Of a stretch of 64,000 nucleotides of DNA, positions 10,900-21,000 are shown in pieces. Within the stretch, counting starts at the first letter, position 1. Each line of letters begins with the position of its first letter. This DNA is from Hofstenia miamia (lineage: Eukaryota; Xenacoelomorpha; Acoela; Hofsteniidae): assembly GCA_900660155.1 (NCBI GenBank), contig CABFPE010000034.1, forward strand, positions 2,281,186-2,345,185, given 5' to 3'. The position numbers were made by a program, and so were the translations under genes. The notes under the pieces were generated by a model. The model ran no database searches and had not been told where the DNA came from. It saw only the letters and a list, made by a program, of their open reading frames with translations.

Positions 10900-11538
10900 N
10901 NNNNNNNNNNNNNNNNNNNNNNNNNNNNNNNNNNNNNNNNNNNNNNNNNNNNNNNNNNNNNNNNNNNNNNNNNNNNNNNNNNNNNNNNNNNNNNNNNNNN
11001 NNNNNNNNNNNNNNNNNNNNNNNNNNNNNNNNNNNNNNNNNNNNNNNNNNNNNNNNNNNNNNNNNNNNNNNNNNNNNNNNNNNNNNNNNNNNNNNNNNNN
11101 NNNNNNNNNNNNNNNNNNNNNNNNNNNNNNNNNNNNNNNNNNNNNNNNNNNNNNNNNNNNNNNNNNNNNNNNNNNNNNNNNNNNNNNNNNNNNNNNNNNN
11201 NNNNNNNNNNNNNNNNNNNNNNNNNNNNNNNNNNNNNNNNNNNNNNNNNNNNNNNNNNNNNNNNNNNNNNNNNNNNNNNNNNNNNNNNNNNNNNNNNNNN
11301 NNNNNNNNNNNNNNNNNNNNNNNNNNNNNNNNNNNNNNNNNNNNNNNNNNNNNNNNNNNNNNNNNNNNNNNNNNNNNNNNNNNNNNNNNNNNNNNNNNNN
11401 NNNNNNNNNNNNNNNNNNNNNNNNNNNNNNNNNNNNNNNNNNNNNNNNNNNNNNNNNNNNNNNNNNNNNNNNNNNNNNNNNNNNNNNNNNNNNNNNNNNN
11501 NNNNNNNNNNNNNNNNNNNNNNNNNNNNNNNNNNNNNN
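10900..11538. other. Assembly gap (639 N)
   Basis: A run of N inside LINE A. By comparison with copy 1 (300-950 and 1701-2105) it should hold the RT fingers and palm. About 1 kb of RT is missing, so the gap length is likely an underestimate. Confidence 0.95.
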
Positions 11539-12192
11539 TTACCAATGAATTGTACTACTAAGATCTCTTATACTGTCGCATTTTTCATATTCTTTTTTTT
11601 TTTTTCCCAAGTTTCCCAAAAAAAATTTTAAAAAACTTAAAAAAATTTTTAATTGGGCAAATTAATACAATCTGTAGTAAAAACGATAAAAGAAAAATTT
11701 GAAAAAAATAAAATCGAAACATTTGAAAACCCATTTAAAATTAAATTCCCCTTTCTATTTTTGGAAAAACCCTTAGTAGAAATTCAGAAAAAAAATAAAC
11801 AAGCGAACTAAGACTTATCACAAAATCAAATTTAAAAAGAAAATCTTTGAAAAATCATTTACCAATTTTACAATTGATTTATGGAAAAAAACCCCCCCCA
11901 GATTTAAAAGAAGAACGAAATTTCAATAAATTTAAAAAATCATCAAAAAATTTCACTAAAACGAAGAAGATCCAACTACTTATCAAATTATAGGACAAAG
12001 TCTGTAAGCTATAACAAAGTTATTGAACAATGAAAACCAACTATTTATATCATCAAGGACAATAAACTTTTGAAACCAAGACAAAGTATTTTTTCAGAAC
12101 CAAGTTAATTTATATTTATTTATTTATTGTTTTAATTCTTATAAGTGTTAATCACTTGATTTGTAAAAAAACAAAATAATTAAATAAATATT
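11539..12192 (+). pseudogene. LINE A RT C-terminus and 3' UTR
   Basis: Aligned by eye with 2107-2760. Shared blocks include TTACCAATGAATTG, AATCTGTAGT, AAAATCTTTGAAAAATCAT and the 3' UTR around CATCAAGGACAATAAACTTT. It contains many homopolymer expansions relative to copy 1 (for example TTTTTTTTTTTCCC near 11590). That suggests decay or low-quality sequence next to the gap. Confidence 0.75.
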
Positions 12193-12410
12193 AAAAAAAA
12201 AGTATTTGAAAGAATTCTTTTTGATCAAATTAATGATCATATTTACAAATATGATCTTTACTCCAAAACACAACATGGTTTTGTAAAAATATTTCCACTA
12301 GCAAGGCCTTAGAATATTCAGCAGTAGCTTGCTTTCGAAAGCACTCGATTGGATTGATAATAGCATATTACTACACAAAGTTAAATTTCTAGGATTTCGA
12401 ATGACAGTAA

Positions 12411-12499
12411 TACTTTCTTGACGCTTTCAGAATTTGTTATCAGTATTTCTATTTATTGTTAAAACAATTTCTGAATATAGATTTTTCTTCTTCTTCTTG
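12411..12499 (+). mobile_element. 89-bp LINE B 3' tail inserted in LINE B
   Basis: This segment carries only the LINE B 3' end: TTGACGCTTTCAGAATTTG, a TTAAAACAATTTCTGAA partner and a TTCTTCTTCTTCTTGT tail. It interrupts the LINE B RT between LGFRMTV (about 12389-12409) and the continuation from 12500 (GLIST-like, then YNRMQRV). The minus-strand copy (4289-4350) is uninterrupted at the same place. It is a severely 5'-truncated insertion of the same family into itself, with GTAATA/GTATA as a possible target duplication. Confidence 0.75.
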
Positions 12500-12529
12500 T
12501 ATAGGTCTCATTTCTACGTAGTGTATAAT

Positions 12530-13360
12530 CGTATGCAACGAGTAAAGCTTAATGAATCTTTCAGATTGCCTTTTTCCTAAAAATGGAGTCCTTCAGGGTA
12601 TAATTTTGGGTCCCTTACAACTAAATATTTACATATACGACTTGTCCGATTTAAGAACATGTGACGTTATACAAAATGCAGATTATTATTTAATTCTAAT
12701 AAATCTCTTGAAAAAGCCATTCAAAATCTGGAAAAATTTTACTTCCTTTAGACTAAGAGTGAATCCCTTAAAACTCAATTCTGTATTGTTAAATCAAATT
12801 CTTCCTCTACTGATACTTCACAATATGAACTTAATTTTCACGACATTCATCTAAAGCAAATTGAGTCCTTTAAATACATTGGAATTATATTCGATTCACA
12901 CTTAAATTTTGAAAAGCAACTATATCATATTATTAGAAAAGTGGGATATCAATTAAAGCAATGAACTTAATCTCTCAAAAACTTCCAACGAAAGCAAAAA
13001 TTGAACCAATTAGGTATAAGCAGCGAATAGTGAAAAACTCTCTCCTAAATACACTATAAATATATGGAATGAATTACGAAAATATATCAAACAAATACTT
13101 TAAAAAATTTAGGGTTAATATTAAAAAATACTTTTGCACCATTATATAAAAACACTGAAATGACGAGGTTATATATTTTACAATCCTGATTACTCTATTA
13201 ATAGATACTAACATTGCCATAGCCCAAGTAGTTATTTGTATATATTCCTTGTTTTGTTTTACTTTATTTTGTTTGTATTTTTCTTGACGCTTTCAAAATT
13301 GTAATCAGTATTCTCTATTGTTCAAACAATATCTGAATGGAGATACTTCTTCCCTTCTAA
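12530..13360 (+). pseudogene. LINE B RT C-terminal region, decayed, and 3' end
   Basis: It can be matched to the minus-strand copy: RMQRV, then NGVLQGIILGPLQLNIYIYD, RTCDVIQNADYY (the catalytic DD is changed), FRLRVNPLK, IESFKYIGIIFDSHLNF-like, and SLNTIN-like before the stop. A deletion removes about 110 residues between LPTKAKI and RYKQRIVKN. The 3' UTR hairpin lies at 13284-13355. Confidence 0.7.
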
Positions 13361-13374
13361 TTCTTCTGAACCAG

Positions 13375-14046
13375 TTATAAAAAAGAGAGCGGTAATTAGT
13401 GAAATTACAGAATTGGTAATATCTGCATTGGTGAGTTGTTCAACCAATTCTTGAGCTTTAAAAACAGAACTAAATATGCACAAAGATGTTGGTCACAGGC
13501 ACGACGTATACCAAAGCTTCCCATTTTAATATGAAAAGGTGCTTGATTCCATGCAATGTCAGGAAGTGGTGACCTAAAGATGTATGAAGTAGCAATCCGG
13601 AAAGGTTCCTCAAATTTCCTTAAAAAAGTATCACTATTGGAATAGTGGAATAGATCTCAGTGCATAGGTAAGTTTTGGAATACTAAGGCATATGTTAAGA
13701 ATACCCATAGCAAGTTGAGGATCTCCGAGCCCACTGAGGCTTTCTAGACATGTCTGAGATGTTTTAGACATTTTCCTGAGAAGTAGTTGCATAAACTGAT
13801 TGTCACCAACTGGAAGACTAAGTAGTTCAACATCACCAATAGGTGTCCGGGAAAAATTTGAATCTATGCTCGCAAATTCCATGGGACTCCACAGATTACA
13901 CTTCGTCAGATTGACTTGAAGGCTCAAAGAAGAATCCCATTCTTGAATGATTGGAAGGCATCTAGATAGAAAATAATCACTACCACAACATAGTCCATCA
14001 TCCGAGTACCAACTATTGAGTTCAAGCTCTAGAAGTTCTAAGCTTT
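13375..14046 (-). mobile_element. LINE E fragment, RT palm and C-terminal region
   Basis: A minus-strand RT piece unlike families A to C. From about 14040 down it reads ELNSWYSDDGLCCG (a Y-x-DD palm motif), IQEWDSSLSLQVNLTKCNLW, SRTPIGDVELLSLPVGDNQF, SLSGLGDPQLAMGILNICLS and PKLTYALRSIPLF (13634). After a frame change it shows PLPDIAWNQAPFHIKMGSFG and IRRACDQHLCAYL. This order (WYxDDG, then NxxKCxLW, then GLxDPQxAxxLL, then QAxxPxxxGxxGIR) occurs in a group of animal RT proteins related to non-LTR elements. The 5' half and any endonuclease are missing. Confidence 0.7.
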
Positions 14047-14896
14047 AAAAAATTCTTACCTAATTTTGAGTCCGTTTTGGATGGTTTAACTGCTCTTGGA
14101 GAATATTTTCTTCAAAAATGAAACAAAATGTAGAAGCAGATTTCGATGATTATATATCTAAAAACTTAGACGATGACTGGATGACCTTGACGACTCCTTC
14201 AGATAAGTTTGCATATCTCAACTCAATTAAGTACTCTAAAGCTTAAAGCTGTGATATGATTCCATCTATTTTTTACAAATATGCTGCTGCTGATATCAGT
14301 GATGTTCTATCTCATATTATTAACTGCTGTAACCTAGAGATATGTTCCACTTGTCTGGAAGGAAACATTGATCAAACCTATACCAAAAGTTTCTAGACTT
14401 ACTGCCAAAGGTTTTAGACAAATCTCAATTCTATCACTCCCTGCCAAATATTTGGCGCACGTTATTTGTAAGTATTCGTAATCGTATACAATCTCTAGAT
14501 CCCGACGAATTTCTCTATAGAAATAAATCATTGGCTACAATAGCTCTAATCGACACAATCAGTAGACTTTTAGACCAGAAAAACATCTCTTCAGTTATTG
14601 TACAAGCTATAGATTTCACCAAGACTTTTGATTCTGTCCCGCAAAGAATTTTAATCAAGAAGCTAATCCCTTGAATGTTCCCAGAGGTTTCATTAAATGG
14701 CTGCTAGGATATTTATCTAATAGAAGTTTCTATGTCTATTGTGGCACGGTTCTCAGTAAATAATTTTCTATATCAAGAGGCATACCTAAAGGCTCACTGT
14801 TAGGCCCCTCTTATTCGTTTCAAGTGTTGGTGATTTAAAGTCAGACATAAAAAGCACATTAAGTACGCTGATGATGTAACCAGTATTATCCCGGTT

Positions 14897-15700
14897 TGAA
14901 TTATCTAAAATGTTATAAAACTCCTGTTGTTTTTCCGTTAACCATAAATTGCGAATGCATTTTAGGATATGAACAGTGTCATTAATTAAAATTAATGGCA
15001 AATCTTGAGATATTAGTTTCTTTCCTTTCCATAAATTTTTACTTTCCTGGAACTTCAACAAAGTTTGTTGATTTACTCTATAATTGTCGCAAACAAATAA
15101 AAAAGGTAATGCTCCAGTAAGATGTAATAAGTTCAATCTATAAATTGGAATAAGTGAAGCAATTACTTTAATGTTTGTGAACAGGAATTTGACAATGATG
15201 CACAAAACCGTGTTAGCTAATTCACTAGGTTCGTCGTGAGCTTTTCCATAAAGTTGTCCACCACAATAGAGTAAAGAAGGCTTTACGTGAATTTCATCAA
15301 ATATGACAATACAATAACGAGATCGCTCATCCAAGTGAGAAACAATACTTCTGAAATAAGTTCTAGAATCAAGGTTTCCCACTTTTGACATGATAGTTTG
15401 CAAAGTACGAACACTTGGTAAAAAGAGAGATTTTCGTATAAACAGGTAAGCAGAACGGGATTTAGCAATTAACTCCAGAGCCCAAACGATGTCATTTACT
15501 GAAAAAACTTTACCATTTCCAGGAGAATTTGACAAATCGATTTGGTGACTTAAAAAATTAAATTTCACTTTTGACAAAACGCTATCTTCATCAGCAAATT
15601 TAGCATATCTTATAACTTCATCAAGCTCCGACCATTTTCTAATATGATTTGAGCAACAGATGGGCAAAACAAACGTTTGAATTGATAAAAAATCTTAAAA
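14897..15700 (-). pseudogene. P-like transposase, catalytic region
   Basis: Motifs in order: CCSNHIRKWSELDEVIRYAK, KSRSAYLFIRKSLFLPSVRT, YCIVIFDEIHVKPSLLYCGG (the first catalytic D in the FDE motif), HDEPSELANTVLCIIVKFLF, PFLFVCDNYRVNQQTLLKF (second D in the CDN motif) and INDTVHILKCIRNLW, which matches the DxxHxLKxxRN signature of P/THAP9 transposases. The end after KQQEFYNIL is lost at the LINE C junction, so the last acidic residues are absent. The 5' end follows a possible 43-bp intron (about 15701-15743) with GTTTGT and TTTTAAG ends. Confidence 0.82.
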
Positions 15701-15759
15701 TATAAATGTTGTAATTCTAGTTTAATCATTACAAACCCTTGAATACTGAACCAACACGT

Positions 15760-15950
15760 TCCTCGCTATAGATTTCTAAGATATTGTTCTTTATTGAATA
15801 ATTCATATCCACATCTGCATATTTTAATTGAAAATCTTCAAAAAATGTATTTGGTTGAATTTTATCGGTTTCAAGAAAGTGACTTATCTCATCTATGGGT
15901 GGATTCCTATTACACAGCAAAGAATTTTCACTTCGTACAACAGATTAACA
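15760..15950 (-). pseudogene. P-like transposase, middle segment
   Basis: An open stretch reading SENSLLCNRNPPIDEISHFL, then ETDKIQPNTFFEDFQLKYAD and NNILEIYSEERVGSVFKG. It lies between the THAP domain and the catalytic region, in the correct order. It probably ends at the donor of the short intron at about 15743. I assign it by position only. Confidence 0.55.
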
Positions 15951-16269
15951 CCAGATGAACAAGAAAGAGGCCAGTCGTCAAAAATATATGGAGGGATTGT
16001 AGGAATCATAGATCCTCCTAAAATTTTTTTAAATTATAACAAAGCAAATTATATAAATATATAAACATACATATACACAGTCATTTAACACATATTATAA
16101 AACATATAAGCAAAATGTGTACTATTCAGAATCCAATTTGACAACAACACACGATTACATAACTTGTGAAAAGTACAATCGTACACAGCACATTTAGATA
16201 AAGGTTAACAAATTACTTATTACTAAGAGCATTTAACTAAGAAAAATGTATAAATTGCAACAATAAAAA

Positions 16270-16510
16270 CCTCGAATTTTCTTTTTAATGGTGCCAGAAG
16301 CCCATTGCCGACTGCATACAGCCATATTGTTAGTGATTTCGTCTATTTTTATTACATTCGGAAATGCTTTCACCCATTTCCTTAGATCTTTGTTTTTTGG
16401 AAAACGATATAACGAATTGCCTCTGTTGAATTTAGTTATCCCTTTCTTTTAATCTTCATTTGATAACCTGTATTCAGTGCGACATCCATATGCTAGGCAA
16501 CATCGACCCA
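16270..16510 (-). pseudogene. THAP domain of the P-like transposase
   Basis: THAP domains are C2CH zinc fingers that bind the transposon ends. The minus strand shows CCLAYGCRTEYRLSNED, an in-frame TAA at about 16449, then KFNRGNSLYRFPKNKDLRKW, VKAFPNVIKIDEITNN and MAVCSRQWASG. The two early cysteines, the FPxxxxLRKWV core and the late cysteine fit the family. In the last zinc position (CxxH) the histidine is replaced by glutamine (CSRQ). With the stop, this indicates a dead gene. Confidence 0.75.
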
Positions 16511-16911
16511 TTAATGGCTAATAATTATAACTACACGCTTTTGTATGCACAAACGAGAGTGAAATGAAATAACTTGAAGTAGAATGCACATTGCGCCATC
16601 TAGAGGGAAGCATTTAATGCACTCCACAAAATTATTGAAATACTCGGCTGCATTGCCTTTCTTTTGAGTTAGCCTTGATATTAGTAAATCTTCTAAAATG
16701 ATTTTTGGAAGGCAAAACATCTCTTTACCGGACAAAGACATCAAGGTAGCTTCTCATTTAAAGCTGCTTGGCATTGCAGTGGATAACAAACTTAAATAGG
16801 ACATCCACGTACACAACGTCTGTATGAAGGCATCTCAAAATCTTTTTATTTTGAGAAGTATTCGAAACACTGTTCCAAGACAATTTCTATACCAAGTGTT
16901 TCTATCTATGA

Positions 16912-17226
16912 TAATAATATAAGCCAATCTTTATTAAGAGAAGGTAAAACAAATATAAACTGATGGCTTCTCAAAATAGCATCATTAAAAAAACGAAAAT
17001 CATACTATTTACAAACCTATAAATTGATAAACAGGCTAAGAATAAGTCTAAATTCTATTAATTGTGTAATTGCTATTATAGAATTTGTAGGCTGTCCAAG
17101 ATCTTCCTGAGATGTATTTCTGTTTAAGAATAAATCTTTTCACACTATTTCGGAATTCTTTCAGTTTCTTAATTTGGATAGGTAGATTATTCCATTGCCT
17201 TATACCTACATTTATAAATGGAACCC
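16912..17226 (-). mobile_element. LINE 3' fragment inserted in LINE C
   Basis: On the minus strand it shows VPFINVGIRQWNNLPIQIKK, LKEFRNSVKRFILKQKYISG and RSWTAYKFYNSNYTINRI, the C-terminal end of a LINE B-like ORF2. A 3' UTR ends near 16912 with CTTAATAAAGATTGG. It interrupts LINE C between the NTVPR thumb motif and KYAGAVFVDLP. No target duplication is obvious. Confidence 0.7.
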
Positions 17227-17640
17227 TAAAATACGCTGGTGCTGTTTTCGTAGACCTTCCAGTGCATCTTGTTAGAAAAATTCAAATGATTTGCAATCGT
17301 GCACAAAGAATAATTCAGAGCGATGATAAAATCATTTTTAAATTTTACAGACAAGATAAAGCTATGAAGCTCTTTCATCAAATAGCCGCAAACTCTATTC
17401 ATCAGCTATATAATTGGATTCACCTAGGTCTGGTAAATTCCCTTACATCGTACAGAGAGAAGCAATTTCGTATATTTTGTGCTAATAATAGCTAACTATA
17501 TTTTTGCTTAGGCGTTTGTATCAATTTTGTAAATATTCCTTTTTTTGTTATATTTTATTTCTTTGAAGATTTCAGAATTGCTATCAGCAATGTTTTATTG
17601 TCAAACAACTTTTGCATATAGATTTTTTTCTTATTTAGAT

Positions 17641-17779
17641 AAGAATTTCCTTACACAATTCTTGAACACATTTCGATTCAGATGAATTCTTCCTTGGTGA
17701 AAAAACCTTTATTTAACTAAAGTTAGATTAAACATAAATTTTATTTTTATACAATAGAAAACAAATGATTTAATCATTC
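17641..17779. other. 3' flank of the host gene
   Basis: Non-coding sequence between the LINE C tail and the stop codon of the minus-strand gene. It holds that gene's 3' UTR and two poly(A) signals. Confidence 0.6.
17708..17745 (-). terminator. Poly(A) signals of the host gene
   Basis: AATAAA occurs on the minus strand at 17740-17745 and at 17708-17713, about 35 and 67 bases after the stop codon. Both are suitably placed for cleavage and polyadenylation just before the LINE C tail. Confidence 0.6.
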
Positions 17780-18076
17780 TCAATTAACATTAGCCTTGAT
17801 CATTTTAATTAGTTTGTTGAATGATGATTGGTCTAGGACGTCGGAATTGAGTTTTTCCAAGTTCCTAAGTTTGACCAGCAATGTCCTTGCGTCGAATGCT
17901 TCTAGGGATGTTTTCGACAAACTTCCGCTCACCATTGATAAAAGAATTTCACAGAGTTGATTGATTATTACGGATGTGAATGGAAACGTTGTTACACACA
18001 AGTCTTCCAAGATTGTGAGTCCGAGAATGAGCTGGATGTACACGGTTAATTCAGACTTTAGTGAAACCAGAAGCAC
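17780..18076 (-). CDS. Host gene, terminal exon
   Basis: Acceptor TTTAG at 18081-18077, then 98 codons and TGA at 17780-17782. Visible segments are VLLVSLKSELTVYIQLILGL, FTSVIINQLCEILLSMVSGS, FDARTLLVKLRNLEKLNSDV and NKLIKMIKANVN. It is a row of amphipathic helices without known motifs. The exon begins in phase 0. The nearest recognised upstream exon (22758) ends in phase 1, so a small exon between them was missed or another splice site is used. Poly(A) signals follow directly. Confidence 0.72.
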   Translation of the reverse strand: MLLVSLKSELTVYIQLILGLTILEDLCVTTFPFTSVIINQLCEILLSMVSGSLSKTSLEAFDARTLLVKLRNLEKLNSDVLDQSSFNKLIKMIKANVN

Positions 18077-21000
18077 CTAAACACCTAAGTCATATTCGAT
18101 TGTTAATAGGAATGAAAAATTCTCCATGAATTTAATCTTCAACTTTGTTACATATCAAGTTATTGCAAGCGCTTGAAATAGCAAAAAATGCTATTTCAAG
18201 AGAGGTTTTATATATAAATGCAACTGAAAGTTACATATTTTCGCCCATATTAAAATTGAGAATGGATTGGAATTCAATACTTTCAAACATGGTAAATATT
18301 GTAGCATGTACAGAAATACCAGTGAATAGAATTGATTGACACATACATTACACATCGGAATAGCAATGTTTTACAACCAGAACCAAAAGGTCCTATTCAG
18401 AAGTACCGAAAAAAGAGGTACCTAAAAATTTTGAAAAAACCTTTAAAACCCAGTAAATGTATTTGATTACAGTTACTAATGATTGTACTTAGCGTTGGTT
18501 GTAACTCTGAGTGTTAAACGATATCCTGAATTAACAGTGAATCAAATTAGATTAAATTCAATGTCATTTTGACGCACAATTAACACTGAAATCCTTTTAA
18601 AATGTAATATTAACAAGACATTAAATAAACATTTCAAGTATTCAAAAATTCATAATACAGTCACGGTTGATTGAATTAAAATTAAATAAAGTACGGTGTC
18701 TGCAAATAAAATTCAATTTCGAAATACAACCGTCTAAATTTACCAATATTTATTCCGACATCGTTTATTATACAAACGATGTATTAAACGAATTTCCTAT
18801 AAATTCAAAGCAGCTATGATTTTAATGTTCTGGCAAAAAGATCTCTACCAGACTGTCATGCTGTGGTTATAACATGCAAGTTTCTAAAACTGCGCACACA
18901 ATAAGGTTTTCAAATGCAAGATGATAGATTTCTGCTTGCCTACTCGACACAAGTTTAATTATTTTTAGTACAACTAGAACATGTTGGTGAGTGTTAAGGT
19001 AGATTTCAATTGGTTCCTATCCCTAGCTTGCTTTGCCATTTAAGCAAATTTACCTTTACTAAAGAATATAACCATTTACGGAATCTTTCCATAACATTCA
19101 GCTGCAATCGGCCAAATAGAAATAGAGTCAACTCTTCATTTTATATAAAATAAACAAAATTCAAGTAAAATATAATTTGAAAAGTTTGAAAAATTGATAA
19201 AAAGTCAAACCTTTATGATATTTTGATATGTGTGTAGTAAATCAGAAAAGTCGTTCATTTGACAACTGAATAAAATACTGAGTTGAATGATGCTCCAAGT
19301 GGCCAACCAGATCCCATCTAAACAGTATCACTAATTACTAAAACTCTTTTTACAGACAATTCTCTTAAAAGCAACAAGCATTTAGAGAGGGTCCAGGATG
19401 TCCAGACTCTCATTCACGAAAAATCTCAAAGGTATCTGTATGCCTAAACCTAATAATCAATGGGCTCATCAGTGAATATTGACCTATAAAATAAAATCTG
19501 CCATTAAACGGGAGACAAATAAAACCAAAATAATAAATTTAATTTCTAATATTCTGTTTCACAACATTTTTCACATTATAATATTTAATGAAATTTAAAA
19601 ATTTCCATTTATTTCCAATTGTAGTAAGCAATGGTTAGATGTTGTTTTCTTGCCTATCGATTCCTTTTGCTTGAAAAATATAGAATGAGTCACACATTTG
19701 TAAAGGTAATTTGAGAAAAGGAAAATCCCCAATAAAAATTAATTGATTCGCCCCTGAAATTGCTTTAACAGAAATTTAATCTTTATGTTTTTGCAATTGT
19801 TTCTCAGTACATAAGAACAAAATCATCGCATACTGGTTCGAAATTTATAGGACCAAACACAAAGTTTACTAGGCATTTACTATATGATATGTTCACCGAA
19901 ATCCAAACTTCTTTCAACCAGAAGAAAATTGTTGGACTTAATAATTTCTTAAAAAATTTGTACTGAAATTCAAACTTTTGTAGTTGGCAAATTAAATTAA
20001 TATATTGAATTGCCTAAAAATTTGCATGAATTATAAATTCCTTCACATTATTTGGGTGCACTCTCATGCACTTGTACAAATTGAAGATAAATCCATAGAA
20101 ATCGGTTGATTATCTGACTAGACCATGAAATATTTCCTAGAATTAAAATTAACAAATCGTTTGAAAACACTATTTCTTGACCTTCGTTTTAGTTTCTTAT
20201 TAAGTGAAACTTTCAGTACTTATTTTGTAGTCATCCGAATTTTCAATTAATTTATCAATTTTGCCTACTTGTAATAATATAATTATATTAATTAAATTCT
20301 TGAATTTTGATTAAATGTTTTTAAAGTGTTTTAGAAATGTTGTACTATACCCAACGGAGTAGTGCACATAAAATACTCTTTACTCAAAGAAATTTGTCAT
20401 CTTTACTGTAGGTTCTTGAAATCACTCGCGATCTGAAGCCGAAAAGCAATTCCACACTACAATACACAGTGATGCGTAGGTTTAACATTTTTAATGCAGC
20501 ATGCAGCCAACAAAAAATGCTTTATTACTCGTACCCAAATTTTTTTCCAGCAGCTGCCCTACACGAGAATACATTTTTCATCACGGCTTTTAAACAAATA
20601 GACATTTTCAATATTCCAAACACAATTCACATTCATTACATTATGATTTTTTTCAACATTTTATTTAAAATTTGTTTTTGAAAAAATCCTATTTACCCTT
20701 AAACTGCCAATTGCATCAATAAAGAAACAACCGGTTTTGTCAACATTCTCAAATGATTTTGATAAGCCTATTGAAAAATTTGGTAGCACTCGTATAGTGG
20801 CATATCTATACTTCGTTTGAAGTACATAAAAATATTTACTTTTTCACCTTTCAAATTCTTCCTATACATTGTGCTATTCCAATAAGCGGTCTACTAAAAC
20901 CCATGCAGTAACAACTAGCTTCAACTATTTTGTTTTTTGTAAATAGATCCCCTATGTAATCGGGCGAGATTTAAGGATGAAAGTGAGAAGAGACTATTCC

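Larger units (their letters stand above)
7905..12192 (+). mobile_element. LINE family A, nearly full-length copy
   Basis: A two-ORF non-LTR retrotransposon inserted into LINE B. It has a short 5' region, ORF1 (7986-9019) with zinc knuckles, ORF2 starting at 9012 with a complete endonuclease, a gap of 639 N (10900-11538) hiding most of the RT, and an RT C-terminus plus 3' UTR (11539-12192) ending in ATTAAATAAATA. The 3' part matches 2107-2760. Flanking AAAGTA (about 7898-7903 and 12199-12204) may be the target duplication. Joining the flanks restores LINE B RT (ISKV before, FERILFDQI after). Local duplications at 9884-10202 look like an assembly fault. Confidence 0.85.
6540..13360 (+). mobile_element. 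LINE family B, long copy split by two insertions
   Basis: The pieces fall in LINE order. First comes the endonuclease (about 6720-6950: KHFMGITETWLTS, and KTKGR where a GG loop is usual), then SDHCF (about 6968). Next is the inter-domain region (7240-7490: DPWIDSKYIDLIEQKKQTW) and the RT start (about 7690-7890: SSGSSLIPNLLLK, NACIRHSYFPDELK, DYIPISITSPISKVV). A family A LINE interrupts at about 7905. RT resumes at about 12193 (KVFERILFDQINDHI, SKTQHGF), is interrupted again at 12411-12499, and continues with RMQRV and KNGVLQG (12530-12600) to the C-terminus at about 13130. The 3' hairpin UTR lies at 13284-13355. The frame is broken many times, and the palm DD is lost (NADYY). Confidence 0.8.
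14895..16560 (-). mobile_element. P-element / THAP9-like DNA transposon
   Basis: A cut-and-paste transposon of the P superfamily, inserted in LINE C directly after the YADDVTSIIP codons. On the minus strand the order is a THAP DNA-binding domain (about 16510-16270), a middle region (about 15950-15770), and the RNase H-like catalytic region (15700-14897). Terminal inverted repeats and the expected 8-bp target duplication were not found, and the C-terminal catalytic part is missing, so the element is deleted at its 3' side. Boundaries are set by where LINE C coding sequence stops and restarts. Confidence 0.8.
14110..17640 (+). mobile_element. LINE C, copy split by a P element and a LINE tail
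   Basis: The RT begins with DMIPSIFYKYAAADISDVLS, KPIPKVSRLTAKGFRQISIL and NKSLATIALIDTISRLL. It continues with VQAIDFTKTFDSVPQRILI (first D), GIPKGSLLGP and HIKYADDVTSIIP (YADD, to about 14894). A P-like transposon follows. The LINE resumes at about 16590 (STKLLKYSA), SLDISKSSKMIFGRQ, VASHLKLLGIAVDNKLK and KASQNLFILRSIRNTVPR (to about 16910). A minus-strand LINE tail interrupts it, and it ends with YAGAVFVDLPVHLVRKIQMI, CNRAQRII and a stop at 17493. The 3' UTR has a hairpin-like TTTCAGAATTGC...(17567-17630). There are several stops. Confidence 0.8.

Noticed and set aside
14786-14896. C-terminal extension of the P-like transposase frame
   Set aside because: The plus strand reads the LINE C palm motif HIKYADDVTSIIP here, so the minus-strand frame is read-through past the insertion point.
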